This document shows, piece after piece, positions 23,228 to 35,348 of a DNA stretch of 64,000 nucleotides. The DNA lies in the NCBI GenBank assembly GCA_022059125.1, contig JAEUWY010000020.1, positions 2,232,001 to 2,296,000 of the forward strand, given 5' to 3'. The DNA is from Corynespora cassiicola (lineage: Eukaryota > Ascomycota > Dothideomycetes > Pleosporales > Corynesporascaceae). A program made the translations under genes and the position numbers. How positions within the stretch are numbered: position 1 is the stretch's first letter; each line of letters begins with the position of its first letter. A model generated the notes under the pieces. The model was not told the DNA's origin. It saw nothing but the letters and a program-made list of their open reading frames with translations, and searched no databases.

Positions 23228-25815
23228 TGTTGGGGGAAACAGCGCCTGGTGCTGGAAGCAGCCCGTTAGCCCGTGATCAGGATAAAGGGCTCGACAGAAG
23301 TTGCGACTGTCAAACGCCCAGTGGAGGGCAAGTAAACCTACAAGCTTGAAAAGGGCCGTCTATTCTGATGAAGACGGCACCACGGCGAAGGCGAAGAGCG
23401 GGCTGTTGGTCCCTGTGATGGGTCGCGGTCAGTCGCGAAAGAAGAGTGGAGCAGGTAGGCAGAGTGCCGGGCCACGTGAAAAGATGAGGGCAAGCCTGCT
23501 ACTCTGGGGGGCGAGACAGAAGCCCCGCGTCACGGGTGAATAGCAGTAGGGCGATGAGGGTGAGGGTGAAGGTTGGCTTACCGTGATTCAAGTCCGCTGG
23601 TCTCCGTGGCACGAATGACTGGATCAACAAAGTGCTGCAGAGCAATAGCCACCGGACTAGAGACTCATCGTCTGGTCGGCAGTGATGAAGCCCGCGCTAG
23701 CACAAGTCGCGTTCTGTGCAGAAATGCTCGTCGGATTGCAGAAGGACTGCGAGAAGGAGGAAACAACCCTGCAAAAGAAAATGCTCCGCGTGGCACAGGT
23801 GACCAAAGGCGACGGTGCACGCTGGCGGTGCCGGAAGGTAGCAATGTGATAGAGAGAATCAGAGGCAGGCGAGAAGCAAGACCTGGGGACCGTCGAAGGT
23901 GAGCAAGGTCGCGAGGGCGGTCGTAAATTGGTGAAGGTGTTGCTGAGATCCTCAGACGGCTGGGGGCTAGTCTGAATGAGGAAGCGTGCACGGGCCTTCG
24001 TCCGCCTGGTGTGGCCACGACACGCGCTTACTTTTCCGACGCTGGTCAACAATGGCTGGAGTCTAGGACAAGAGGAGCGGCGGTGCTGCTCGTGCTGCCG
24101 ATGGGATTGACGACTGCGATTTGGGCCGTGGGGCCTCTGCAATTGCGGCCGTGAATGGGGGAAACGTCTCCGCGCTTGGCCAACCACAGCCGCCTTTTGG
24201 TTGCAGCGGCTCTAACCAAACAAGGTAGTAGACGACTAAATTTGCATCACATCATCACCATCCCATATGCTGCCGGATTATATAGCAGAGGTGTTGGCTG
24301 CAAATGCAACATGATGCGAGCATGTCTTGTACACGAGGGCCATGCCTCTGCGGCACTGGCGTTGAGCGTTGTCCATCTTTGCTTCACACCATGTTTCGGC
24401 GAGGCACGTCATTACCCGCTGCGGCGCCAGACAGGATTCTCGTCTTCAACATGCTCCGTCTTGCTGGCCCAGCCTCTGCGCCAGATCAAGTGCACTGCCC
24501 CGCTCAAGTACTGCTTCCCGCTGCTCGCTCCATCGTCTGCAGCCATCCACGGTGGATGTCTTGTTCCGTCGTCTGCCGCTTGCCCCTGGGATAGACTTGC
24601 TCGACGGCGGATGCTCGACGGCGGCGCTTTTGCAACTCCTGTTCACTTCCGGCATTTCCGCCGGCATGCCATGCTCCATGCATAGACAGGCCGACGTAAT
24701 GACAGGCCGACGACTCCCGTTCCGCCGACCTTTTCTGTCGTCTTCGAGATAAAATCAAGCCCATAGTCAGACGTTCAGAAATGCTCTCATTGGCCGAGCA
24801 CTTCATGCACGTCAACGGTGGGCCTTTTCCTGCGCCAAGAACGCTGTGTGCAGACCTTGGAGACGCACCATGGTGCTCGTGATGAAAAATGACTCTTGCT
24901 CGAGGCTGGGGCTCCAAAGCAATTATCCATGGGCCCGCTTCCGGGTGCGAAGTGCCTCTGGGGTTGGGCTATCGCATCTACAGTGCCCCCTTCCGGCTCA
25001 GACATCCAGCGTTATCCTAGGGCAGCCAGCTAATGTTCGGCCGGCTCCATAATCATCTTTCCCAACTAAAAGGTCATCTCGCGCTAGACATTCGAGCTGA
25101 AGGGAGGGCTGTAGCGAACGACAGACCCTCATCGTACGGAAACATGCTGCTGTCCAAGCATCATGCACGTATTGCTGCCAACGAGGCCGTTACTCAAGCA
25201 AAAAAAAAAAAAGAAGTCAGGTCTACAATAACTTGCGACACGTTACTTTTGCAGAATGTAATGCGCATGTTCGGCTGCCTGCGCTTGTCGCCACGAAGCC
25301 TTAAGAAGCACCAAAATTCCCTCGTTTGGATACATGCCAGTAGTAAATTTTGCTCAATAAATTGCTACCTGCAGAACATAGAGCATTGTTCCGAACCGTA
25401 TGCTAAGCATACACACAAATTCCCAGCCTCGCCCATGCAAGTGGTATCAAATAATAGTACTACAACTAAGGATCGCTCCGTTTTTTATTGCCACCCGAAG
25501 CCGGAGCCGGAGCCCATTAAGAAAAACCTTCATGGACGCCATACCTGTTGCAGAACGCTCAAAAGACCGAGACTCTGGTGAGAGAGTTCTCAAGGTGAAC
25601 ATAGGAAAAGCCCCCGAACCGGGCTGACGAGATTCTCGCTCGTCTCGAACATAAAAAAAAACATCGTGTCGCGTAAAACTCTAGGACATTAAGCGCCCGT
25701 AATCGTGAGCATGTGGCTAAAGCCTCCAATTAACCACCTCACAGCCGCGCTTTTCTTTTTCTTTTTCTTTTCTCCAGATTTCTTTTTCCTAAAACGTGGA
25801 AAATCCCATTCCGAT
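23228..25815. other. 2.6-kb intergenic region without a supported gene
   Basis: Lies between the starts of the 1058-residue gene (-) and the 3' end of the four-TM gene (-). Several open frames of 60-180 codons overlap on both strands, are Arg/Ser/Cys-rich, lack domains and have no consistent splice structure. I count them as chance frames. An A12 run at 25200 and T/C-rich tracts near 25755 are the only simple elements. Confidence 0.5.
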
Positions 25816-27195
25816 TTATCGTGTTGATTCGGCCTGCAGGCTGACTTTCCGGCGACTGTTGATGCTACTTCGCGGCGACGAATTCAGAACGAAATCCGGT
25901 ATTGGTGGAGTCATTGCTCGACTAGGCGGAGATGGGCTTCGTGATGAACGCTCCGATCGCTGTGATCGCTGCGACCGCTGGGAGCTGATAGAGCGCTCCG
26001 GCATGTTGTGAGAATGCATCAGAGGGCTGGGGCTAGCAGTGCGACTGTTAGATCGCATGCGACTGTATGGACGTGGCGGGCAGGCAATCATCTGGTTCGC
26101 TAGAGGACTAGCCAGGATGTTTGTGCCTGGGGTTGCGGCGGGAGGTGGTGTCGGCGATTCGGAGCGGAACAGAGGATGGATATGGCCCTCGCTCACAGAC
26201 GGGCTAGGGGGGCGAGATGTATCTGGCAGCATCTTAGGAGGAGGCGCAAGGTCTTCTAGCTCCTCATCTTCGGGTACAACTGGAAATGGCCCGTCCAATG
26301 CTCGCGCTGGTGATGCAGGCCTAGAGCCAGGAATTGGTGCCAGGGCTGTACCTCTGGACGGCGCTGATTGTATGATTGTATCCTTGGTTTGAGGGTCTAC
26401 ACTGCTGGTATCCCAGGATTCAAACCCATCGAACTGCGATATGGTATCAACAGAATGCAGGCTTCCAGAGTCTCGGGTGAAGGAAGGTCGATTGATAAGT
26501 CGGGAACGAGAGGTGACTGGGCGGACGACTTGCTGGAGAGATTCCCTCCATGACCTCAATGATTGAGAGGAGCGCGCGGAGAAGGTAGGAGAAGGTAGAG
26601 CTGCAAGTGGGGATGATGGCTGTGTGGCTTCGAGCATGTACAAGTCTGTTGTCTGGTGTGAGTGGCGTACCTCAGACATGACGGAGTCTCTGGGGCAAGA
26701 GGTCGCAATGGATGGCTCAGGTTGCACCTCGGGCTTGCTGAATAATGACCACGCAAAAAGACCGTTTTGGCTCACAAACGCCAAAATCCAGATGATGACT
26801 TGAGCAGCAAGATGACTGTCCCAGTCCTTGATGGGCCCCTTGGAAGTCTTCGAGGAGAGTTCCTTCGATTGTGATCGAGTGACTGCAATGGATGCGAGAG
26901 ACACCATTGAGGCGGACAGCGAGGGCAATACGCAAAAAAGGACCAGAAGTCGCAATCCCCACAAGGATCGCTTGATTACACCTTCTCTTTTCCAGGCGAA
27001 CTGGAACGCAAATAGACCCACGCAACAGAGAGCCACAACGTCCAAGGCACTTGCGGCAATGGCCAGACCAACAACGGAAACCTGTGCAAACGATAATGAG
27101 GCGGCATCAAGGAACCGAAGGACCGTGTCTGCAGCGGTTGCAGAGCACGCCACCGCACCGAGAATGGACAGGTAAAATCTGCGAGGCCGAAACAT
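25816..27195 (-). CDS. Four-TM membrane protein with long Ser/Pro-rich tail, unknown function
   Basis: Single exon, 459 residues. Four hydrophobic helices occupy about residues 7-28, 39-66, 76-104 and 128-151, with short loops. After that a 300-residue Ser/Pro/Arg-rich tail is probably cytosolic and disordered. It contains SP-rich clusters (PGSRPASPARAL, SRPPSPSVSEGH) and a repeated QRSQRSQRSERSSRS stretch near 420, encoded by a GATCGCTG-type DNA repeat. The layout resembles uncharacterised fungal plasma-membrane proteins with four-helix N termini, but I cannot name a family. The start is the first ATG of the open frame and begins directly before the first helix. Confidence 0.8.
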   Translation of the reverse strand: MFRPRRFYLSILGAVACSATAADTVLRFLDAASLSFAQVSVVGLAIAASALDVVALCCVGLFAFQFAWKREGVIKRSLWGLRLLVLFCVLPSLSASMVSLASIAVTRSQSKELSSKTSKGPIKDWDSHLAAQVIIWILAFVSQNGLFAWSLFSKPEVQPEPSIATSCPRDSVMSEVRHSHQTTDLYMLEATQPSSPLAALPSPTFSARSSQSLRSWRESLQQVVRPVTSRSRLINRPSFTRDSGSLHSVDTISQFDGFESWDTSSVDPQTKDTIIQSAPSRGTALAPIPGSRPASPARALDGPFPVVPEDEELEDLAPPPKMLPDTSRPPSPSVSEGHIHPLFRSESPTPPPAATPGTNILASPLANQMIACPPRPYSRMRSNSRTASPSPLMHSHNMPERSISSQRSQRSQRSERSSRSPSPPSRAMTPPIPDFVLNSSPRSSINSRRKVSLQAESTR

Positions 27196-28682
27196 GGTGT
27201 TGGGTGAAAAGCAATAACCTTCAATCGAGGGTGCAAGCAGTACTTCAGGGACCAGAAAAGGGTCTGCGGGGCAAAGCTAGGAATAGCCTCAGGATACTAA
27301 GCTGACCCGATGCTGCGTCTCGAATAGCGGCGCCGGTAGCACAGAGGTGCGTGTAGGCGACGCGTGGGGCCAATGAGAGAGCCCAAAGGAGGGTTGTTGG
27401 TGCCCAGACGATAAAGGGAAGGTAGTTCGCCCCCGGATCAAGAGATTGCTAGAGAGTGAAGGATCCGGCCATAACAATTGGGTGTGTCTCAGAATTGGCG
27501 TGGAAGCGTGACAGAAGCCGGGCCAACAATGCGGATGAAAAAGGAAGTAGCAAGACTTCGTTGTACCGGTCGCGGATCGCAGATCGCAGAACCAAATGAC
27601 ACGCACGAGACTGAACGCGCTCGAGTTATGATGTTGTCGGCTGAAAGCGTGTGGCTGCTACGGGAGGAGCGGTGGTCGTATGCAGCGCGGCGGCCTATTC
27701 CGGTAACCTCACGTTTTCCCAGGCGTGGCTTGTGCAGTAGTCCAGGGCCGGTCGATGGCGTCTAATAACCAAGTTCCAGGTGGTCGTACTAGAGAGAATG
27801 ACAGCTGCACCGGAGGCATGAAATGAATGTTGGTTGGAGGTGGAAACGAGCGGGATGATGAACGGAGGACAGAGCAGGGCGGGAGCGTGCGGTTGAGGAC
27901 CCACGAGGTGATTTATTAATTTAGCAGTGCGCAAAAAGGCTGAGTTTAGGTCAATGTTTTGTGGACTTGCATCTGCAGCACGCGTGGGACACGACCGGGG
28001 GCCCGCAGCTAGATCCTGGATGCGCGACATGCATCTCGGAGGAGAACATTCGATTTGCACCACCATAGCTGCACGCTTGCCGACTCGCAGCTGGGCTGAA
28101 GCAGCGCGAGGGACATTGGCGTAGCGCAATTGAGTAAGTGGTCCGCCAGCTGCCTTGGTAGGCGAGAAGGATAAAGGAGCGCATATACCCCCAGGGCAGA
28201 GCGAAAAGGGCAGAGCGGGCACGGCGAAAAAGAATGGTGAGGAGAAAAAGTCCAGAAACTCTCGGAGGCGGACGGGCGCGACCAATGAGTGCACCGGCGG
28301 CCACTCGGCCCACATCCGCTGAACAGTCTGACGACGGTACAGGCCGGGGGACGCCTGCTAGACAGTTCTCAGCGGAGCCGTCGCGTCCAAGTCCTTCATT
28401 TCCCAGGGGCGGAGGAGCGCGTTGTTTGCAACTTGCTTTTTGAATCAGCACCAAAACAAGGCCTGAGGCCTGCCTGAGGCCTCGTTCTCGAGCTCTGTTC
28501 TCATGCCGTGGCCGTTGCTGACGCCCTGGGCTGCCAGCGACACGCTGGGCTGCGCGAGCGGCTCGGAGGTAGGACCGGCATCAATAGTCGCATTGCCTGC
28601 AGTGCCAGAATCGCACAGCATACGTCTATCAACCACCGAGCAGTGTCCGCAGGCGGCGGTTGCACACCCTCAAGCCTTCGAG

Positions 28683-28706
28683 CCCTCCAGCCCTCCAGCC
28701 CTCCAG
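28683..28706. repeat. CCCTCCAG tandem repeat, three copies
   Basis: Three exact head-to-tail copies of an eight-base unit, in non-coding DNA. Confidence 0.75.
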
Positions 28707-29002
28707 CCCCCGACGAGCGAGCGTTGCAGCCAGTGCCGAAGGAGCGTTGAGCGGGAGCCGAAACACGCACCCCTCGCGTCTCATGCTGGGCCATTGGCGA
28801 CTCATATGAGCCGAAACAAACAAACTTCGACGCGCGGAAGCGGCTGGCGGGGCGACCAACGTCACGGACAGGCCCGATTGCCATCATGGATGTGTTGAGA
28901 ATTTGGTCCGGCCGCTTTTCGACGTTGGTAGACGACCTTTCCAGGTTGATGTGACGAGATCGAGTGGAGAAGAGACCGCTAGGCCCGCACCGGAGATTTG
29001 GT

Positions 29003-29081
29003 CCACGTGACGTGTGGTTCACTCAGATCGAAATGCTCCGAGTCCTGATCGGGCTAGCGTATTGCACCGCCTCTCACGTGA
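29003..29081. promoter_or_regulatory. CACGTG-type sites upstream of RAD23
   Basis: CACGTGACGTG occurs near 29004-29014 and the full palindrome TCACGTGA at 29074-29081, about 315 bp before the RAD23 start. The same palindrome occurs before HEM13. The bound factor is inference. Confidence 0.4.
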
Positions 29082-29394
29082 TGACAAATCACCACTAGCC
29101 ACCCGCCACAGCGCGTCGGGCTTGGCGCTGCTCGCGGGGTGATTGACGAAAGTGAATCTGCGGTTCTGCCTGACGCCTGCTTCATCACCTCTTGCTCGCC
29201 GTCCCCAGAGCAAACGCCTACCACTGCCTACTGCAAACTCTGCAGCCTCTCTTCACCCACCATCTGGCCGCAGCTCCGGCCATCTTGTAACTCCGCGCCC
29301 TGGGCCAGAACCACGAGCGTCCCCTCACTCTACCCACCCAACATCTCGGAATCTCCAACTTCACCTCAACAGCTGCGTACCCAAAGCCGCAACC

Positions 29395-30882
29395 ATGAAG
29401 ATCACTTTCAAGGTCCGTCATGTCTGCTGCTGGTGTCTGACAACATGAAGCTGACGCCCACGCCAGGATCTTAAGCAGAACAAGTTCGTCATCGATGCCG
29501 AACCATCGGAAACGGTACGCAGTCGCCCTGGCGTCCATTTCGCCTCACTCTGGGACAACAGCTGATAGCTCTGATAGATTGGCGCCATCAAGGCCAAGAT
29601 CCATGCCGACAAGGGCTGGGAGGTCGCCCAGCAGAAGCTGATCTACTCCGGTGAGTGGTGCCATCCCCGTGTGAGACATTATTGCCCGCGGGCGCTAACC
29701 TCGCAATATAGGCAAGATTCTCCAGGATGACAAGACGGTCGAATCGTACAACATCGAAGAGAAGGGCTTCATCGTGTGCATGGTCTCGAAGGTGCGTGCT
29801 GTCATTCGCCACCACGGTGGACGCCGCTAACAGGCCACAGCCAAAGGCAGCTCCCGCGGCATCATCAAGTAAGGCGGCACCCTCCACACCAGCGCCCGCT
29901 GCCCCAAGGACGCCTGCTGCACCTGCAGCTCCCGCTCCGGCCGCCTTTAACGTAGCGAATGCGCCTGCGTCCCCCTCACCTGCTCCGGCTCAGCAGTCCG
30001 ACTCGACGCGCTTCAATGATCCGTCGGCATTGACCATGGGCAGCGAGCGCGATGCTGCCATTTCCAACATGGAGAGCATGGGGTTTCCTAGGGCCGACAT
30101 TGACCGAGCTATGCGCGCTGCCTATTTCAATCCCGACCGCGCGGTCGAGTATCTCCTGACAGTAAGACTTGCCATGGCCGATCTTGTCGAGGCCATGTGC
30201 TAATTCAAGGATAGGGTATTCCAGACAGTGCACTCCAGGAGTCGCAGGCGCCACCCAGCCAAGCACGTGGACCGACCTCTCCTCCCCCTGCTGCTGGTGG
30301 TAACACGGGTGCTGCCACGGGTACCTCTGGAGGCGAAGAGCCGATAAATCTGTTCGAGGCTGCTGCTCAAGCCGGACAAGGTGGGCGAGGTGGTGCTGGG
30401 GCAGCTCGCTCGGGAGGCACCGGTGCAGCTGCGGCTGGTGCCGGTGCAGCCCTGGGCGGCAATAGTCTGGATTTCCTGCGTAACAATCCACAATTCCAGC
30501 AGCTGCGACAAGTCGTACAACAGCAGCCACAGATGCTTGAACCCATTTTGCAGCAGGTCGGAGCTGGCAACCCACAACTGGCCCAGTTGATTGCAAGCCA
30601 CCCAGAGCAATTTTTGCAATTGCTTGCGGAGGACGCCGACGAGGACGCGCCTCTTCCCCCTGGTGCCCAAGCTATCAGCGTCACCGAGGAAGAACGCGAA
30701 GCGATAGAGAGGGTACGCAACCCAATACAAACTATACCACCTGACTGAGCTAATATTCGTAGTTGTGCCGTCTTGGTTTCGAGCGAGACTTGGTCATCCA
30801 GGCCTACTTTGCGTGCGACAAGAATGAGGAGCTAGCTGCCAACTTCCTCTTCGACCAGCCTGAGGACCCTGATGAGCAGTGA
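29395..30882 (+). CDS. RAD23: UV excision repair / proteasome shuttle protein Rad23
   Basis: Carries polyubiquitinated substrates to the proteasome and stabilises the Rad4/XPC damage sensor. Seven exons (29395-29412, 29467-29514, 29578-29650, 29712-29791, 29841-30161, 30215-30712, 30763-30882) give 385 residues. A ubiquitin-like domain (1-73) has [20 protein letters not shown], then [14 protein letters not shown] and [16 protein letters not shown] Pro/Ala linker follows. UBA1 is at about 138-181 with [18 protein letters not shown]. The XPC-binding (STI1-like) region, about 250-310, has [16 protein letters not shown] and [19 protein letters not shown]2 at about 338-380 has [20 protein letters not shown]. 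Exon 1 is only 18 nt. The acceptor at 29840 is chosen over CAG at 29833, which would give an early stop. Confidence 0.96.
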
Positions 30883-32706
30883 TTACTCCACTGTTTTCAT
30901 TTGTTTCACATCTTCAGTTGCTCCCAATGCACGTTCATGCGACCATCCACAACTCTAAACAATATCACGCAAATGTCCCCAAATATTGTGGGCAGTTTGC
31001 ACAGTATCCCCACTTGAATGCCATCTTCAGAGCCCCTGGGCGCTTAGGAAATGGACAATCTTTACCCCCTTTTTCCCATTGTCTGGTAATGGTTATGATA
31101 CCTGAGCTGGGATAACGGAGCAGAATGGAATGCATGTAGATAGCTCGGCGTCAGTGGGGAGCTCATGCACGAAAACAAAGTCTATTTCAAATGGTATTCC
31201 ATGCATGCAAGATTCTAGATCATTGTTACACGTGATTAGTGATGCTGATCATCTCCATGTCCAGGTTTGGAATTGTCAAATTCGTCTTTGCCAATCCGAA
31301 CGATATTCAAGCCACCGAGGTATCCTTGGCGGGTCTGGTATGCGTAGGTATATAAAGACGTCTCTGACAGTTCTCTAAGAGCTTCTTCACTGGCACACTC
31401 GTCTCCTAAAATCACAAGGTGGATTCCTTATGTGAGATAAGGCCTGGAGCTACTGTGTTTAAATTAGAACCTAGACGAATATCTTATATGCGGATAAAGG
31501 CTAGACAAAAGCGTATGGACGGGTTGTTTAAGTCTGCGACATTCTAAAAATGACCCGGCACTACGTTTTGTTCCACGAAATGACTTAACGTTTAGAGCGA
31601 TGCTGGGTTATAGATATGGAAGAAACATGATCTATCTACTCATTGAGGATAAAAGAATTATCCCGACCTATATCTCTGGTTTCTTAAAAAGTGGCTGTAT
31701 GGCAAAACCCCGCGCACAAGGCTATGTGCAGCTTCGAAAAGTAGTAAACCTAATGCATGACGGAGACGACAAAGCACTTTCCTCCCCCTCATATCCTCTA
31801 AACAGAGATGCTGGGAAATACATAATAAGAAACAAGCGAGTGGATACCTTTACACTTTCTTGGTATAAAACAGCAGTTGGATCCTAAAAAGACGAGCCCT
31901 TAGTCTGATGTGTAACCCGCGTCCCCAACCTTTACGAAAAAAAAAGAACACAAGCTAAAAGATGTCTTTGGGAAAGCCCAAAACATCGTTAAATCAACTC
32001 TATGTTGAAGAAGTTTTGCAAGGATCCAAGAATATATCGGTATGCGTGGTCTACCCACACCTATTCCAAAAATTTGAAGATGTCCCATGATGAGCGTCCA
32101 CGAAGCCTGTTGTGGACGTATAAATTCTTTCTTCCAGAACCTTTGTTCTCCACTCACATCGTCTCTTCACTAGGATCTAAAATAAAGTCATGAGAATCTA
32201 TGTGACATTAAAAAAGTTCGAAAAGCAATCTCATGATCGTGTTTTGGCTGTAGCTCTTATGTAGGGTGGACTAAAACAGTCTCCAAAGAGACCCATGTTC
32301 ACACTGCCTCAAGCAGGCGCATCTCCAAGTCGGGGTCTTTGCCAGGAGCGGATTGAAAATACAATTGCGGAGAGAGTATGCTTGCGTGAACTTGCAACTC
32401 GATTGATGATGCTCACCATCATCCCACACTCACGCCAAACCATCATATGCTTTCATACATACAATCGATCCATGATCATCACATCGATTTTCACGCTACC
32501 AAAAAAGACATGACATGTTGAATGCTTATTCACACGGCTATCTCTGAATATAAACATGACTGCATGCCAAAGAACCCATCGACAGCATGATAATAAATCC
32601 CATTTTCTAATGCATCCCGTTCGTTAATCATCAAGAATTTCCTCGAAGCCACTGCATCATGACTCCCTTCTTATTTTGTCTGGGGTTTTTTTCCCATTTG
32701 TTTCTC
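30883..32706. other. AT-rich convergent intergenic region
   Basis: 1.8 kb between the RAD23 and ADE17 stop codons, clearly AT-richer than its neighbours from about 31.1 kb. A 95-codon frame at 31600-31887 has no domain I recognise. It could be decayed repeat DNA, but no element end or transposase motif is visible. Confidence 0.5.
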
Positions 32707-34712
32707 TTAGTGGTGGAACAACCGAATGTGCTGCTCGACAAAGGTGATGCCAAGCTTCTCGGCCGTCTCGAAGACGGCAGAGTCGTTCTGGCTTCCCGTG
32801 GGCGCGGCAACGTACTTGGCTCCGCTCCTGGCGGCCCTGAAGACGTTGTCAATGAAGGGGAAGAAGGCGTCGGAGCTGACGGCAACGCCCTCGAGCTTCT
32901 CCAGCCAAGCCTTGCGCTCCTCGGCGGTGAAGGGCTTGGGGATCTGGCCCTCCTCAAAGTTGGCCTCGAAGTCGTCGCGCTCGATGCCGGACTCGGGAAC
33001 GAGACCACTGCAGAGGAGATCGATGGCGTTGGACTTGGAAGGACGCTTGGTGCCCTTCTTCCACTTGAGGCCAAGGCTGCGCTCGTGGAAGCGCATCCAC
33101 CAGTTGTCGGCCTTGTCGCCAGCAAGACGAGTGCAGTGGATACGAGCTGTATTTGGATTAGCATATGTGTAGTAATAACCAGGATGTGATTTGCTTACAT
33201 TGCTGTCCGGCGCCGAGGCCGATGACCTGGCCGTTCAATGCGTAGCACACACTGTTGGACTGGGTGTACTTCAAGGCAATAGTGGCCACAGTCAGGTCAC
33301 GTTGGGCAGCCTCGGACAGGGGACCTGAGTTCTTGGGCACAATGACAGTGTTAAAGGTGTCAGCCGGAGCGATCTTCGCATCATTGCGGTGTTGGCGGAG
33401 AGTGATGCCGAAGACGGTCCGCGTTTCCTCGGGCGAGGGAACGTATTCGGGGTCCATCTGGAGGACAAGATACTTGCCGGCCTTCTTCTTCTTGAGGAGC
33501 TCGAGGGCCTCAGGGGCATAGCCAGGGGCAATGACACCGTCAGACACCTCACGGCTTATGATCTTTGCGGTGGGGACCTTGGGCAGAGTCAGTCAACCTA
33601 TATCGGCAAAATACCATGCATATACTCACATCGACCTCGTGGGAGAGAGCAATGACGTCTCCGAAGCTGGACATGCGGTCCGCGCCGCGGGCCCTAGCAT
33701 AGGCCTGAGCCAATCCGGAGCTCTCGATGCCATCGATATCATCCACCATGTATACCTTCCTCTCCACCTCGCTGAGGGGTACACCAATAGCGGCACCGGC
33801 CGGAGAGACGTGCTTGAAGCTAGCCGCAGCGGGGTAGTTCAGGGCCTTGGTGAGTTCCTGGACCAGGGGCCACGCATTCAGCGCGTCCAAGAGGTTAATG
33901 TATCCAGGCGATCCGCCGAGCACCTTGAAGGGGAGGGGCTTCTCAGGTGTGAACACGGTGGCAGGCTTCTGGTGGGGATTGGCACCGTAGCGCAGGGGCA
34001 GCTGCTGCTCGCCCTCGCCGGCGTACTTCTTGCGGAAGAAGTCGGAGATGGCCTGGTCGTAGGCGGCAGTCTGCTCAAAGGCCTTGAGAGCGTAGCGCTG
34101 TCTGCTCTTCTCCGACAGCTCACCATCGTTCTTGAGCTCAGTCAAGAAGTCGTGGTAGTCCTTGGGGTCGGAGATGATGGTGACCCTGGCGTGGTTCTTC
34201 GCAGCCGCCCTCAAAAGTGTGACTCCTCCGATATCGATCTCCTCGACGGCCTCGGGGATGGTGACATTGATGCGCGCGACCGTCTCGGAGAAGGGGTACA
34301 AGTTGCACACGACGAAGTCGATCTTGTCGATGCTGTTGGCCGAGAGATCCGAGTCGTCCGAGTCGAGGTTGCGGGCGAGGATGCCACCGTGCACGGCTGG
34401 GTGCAGAGTCTTGACGCGGCCTCCGAGCATCTCGGGTGCCTTGGTGATGGCGGAGACGTCGTCGACGGGGAAACCAGCCTGGCGGATCATCTTTGCAGTG
34501 CCGCCAGAGGCCAACAGCCTCACGCCGCCGTCATGGAGGCCCTTGGCCAGGTCGAGCAGACCCGTCTTGTCGTAAACCGACAGGATAGCTGGGTGGGAAG
34601 CATCAGCACTGCCAATCTAGGTGGGCATGCGCGAGAGACAGAAGGTCAAGTGAGGGGAAAACAGCAACAGAAGAAGAGTTCAAGCGCTCTTACCAGTCTT
34701 TTGTCCTCCCAT
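32707..34712 (-). CDS. ADE17: AICAR transformylase / IMP cyclohydrolase (bifunctional)
   Basis: Catalyses the last two steps of de novo purine synthesis, AICAR to FAICAR to IMP, in the cytosol. Exons 34712-34694, 34588-33630, 33577-33199 and 33146-32707 give 598 residues, close to yeast Ade16/17. The N-terminal MGS-like IMP cyclohydrolase part shows [50 protein letters not shown] and [10 protein letters not shown]. The transformylase part shows [67 protein letters not shown] and [19 protein letters not shown]. It ends at the family-typical HIRLFHH. The first exon is 19 nt. Yeast has two paralogues, so the symbol could equally be ADE16. Confidence 0.96.
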
Positions 34713-35348
34713 TGTCGCTTGGTAGATCCTGAACAGACTCAATTGTCGCAAGAGCAAGACGTCGACGGGTGGAGCCTGGGGTATCTGGGCGAGGCTGCAA
34801 AAGACTTGGGGGAGAGGCTTTATGGACGGTGTCGTGCTCTGGAAATTTTGTAGTCGCTTACCCCACCTGGTCGCCATCTGCGCCTACATCAGCAAGCGCC
34901 CGCCTCACTGCCCCTCTTGCCCCGATTTCGGCCCCCGGTAGCCCCCAGGCCCAAGCTCTTTCGGATGAACCAATCCTCCGTCGGCCATTGCACGCGATGG
35001 GCGGCTTGGTAGACGTCGGGGCGAGGTGCTTGCTTTTTTGGCCCAATCTGAATTCGATGCTGCACCTCTGTCAATAACGACAACAACAACAACAACAACA
35101 ACGACAATAACGCGCAATTGATGCCCGTGACATGGTACAATTGGATACTCTCATCCTCTACAGTCCGTCTTATGCCGCTATAGCAGCCAATCACCACGCA
35201 ATCGCACCATTCCGGGCCTCGGCTTAGTCCAGACTTGTCCATCCGTACATATACTCTTCTCACTCACTGAACTTCTGACATACCTTACACACTTCCTGCA
35301 AGTGATGCCCGCAGTCCAGCCGCCCCAAATATAATTCCACCGCCCACA
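34713..35348. other. Divergent promoter between ADE17 and the Nudix gene
   Basis: No gene. Contains an (ACA)n microsatellite at 35076-35111. Confidence 0.55.
35076..35111. repeat. (CAA)n microsatellite
   Basis: About ten CAA/CGA units in the divergent promoter of ADE17 and the Nudix gene. Confidence 0.8.

Larger units (their letters stand above)
27196..29394. other. Divergent intergenic region before RAD23
   Basis: 2.2 kb between the four-TM gene (-) and RAD23 (+). No gene supported; a 206-codon frame on the minus strand (27695-28315) is Pro/Ala/Ser-rich without domains. Contains an 8-bp tandem repeat (28683-28706) and CACGTG-type sites near RAD23. Confidence 0.5.

Noticed and set aside
25033..25581. 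182-codon plus-strand frame
   Set aside because: Mixed composition with an internal poly-Lys from an A12 run and no recognised domain; not enough to call a gene.
27695..28315. 206-codon minus-strand frame upstream of RAD23
   Set aside because: Pro/Ala/Ser-rich with no family features and no splice support.
33531..34853. 440-codon plus-strand frame opposite ADE17
   Set aside because: Mirror frame of a strongly GC3-biased gene; Leu/Val/Gly-rich without domains, while the minus strand encodes a complete ATIC enzyme.
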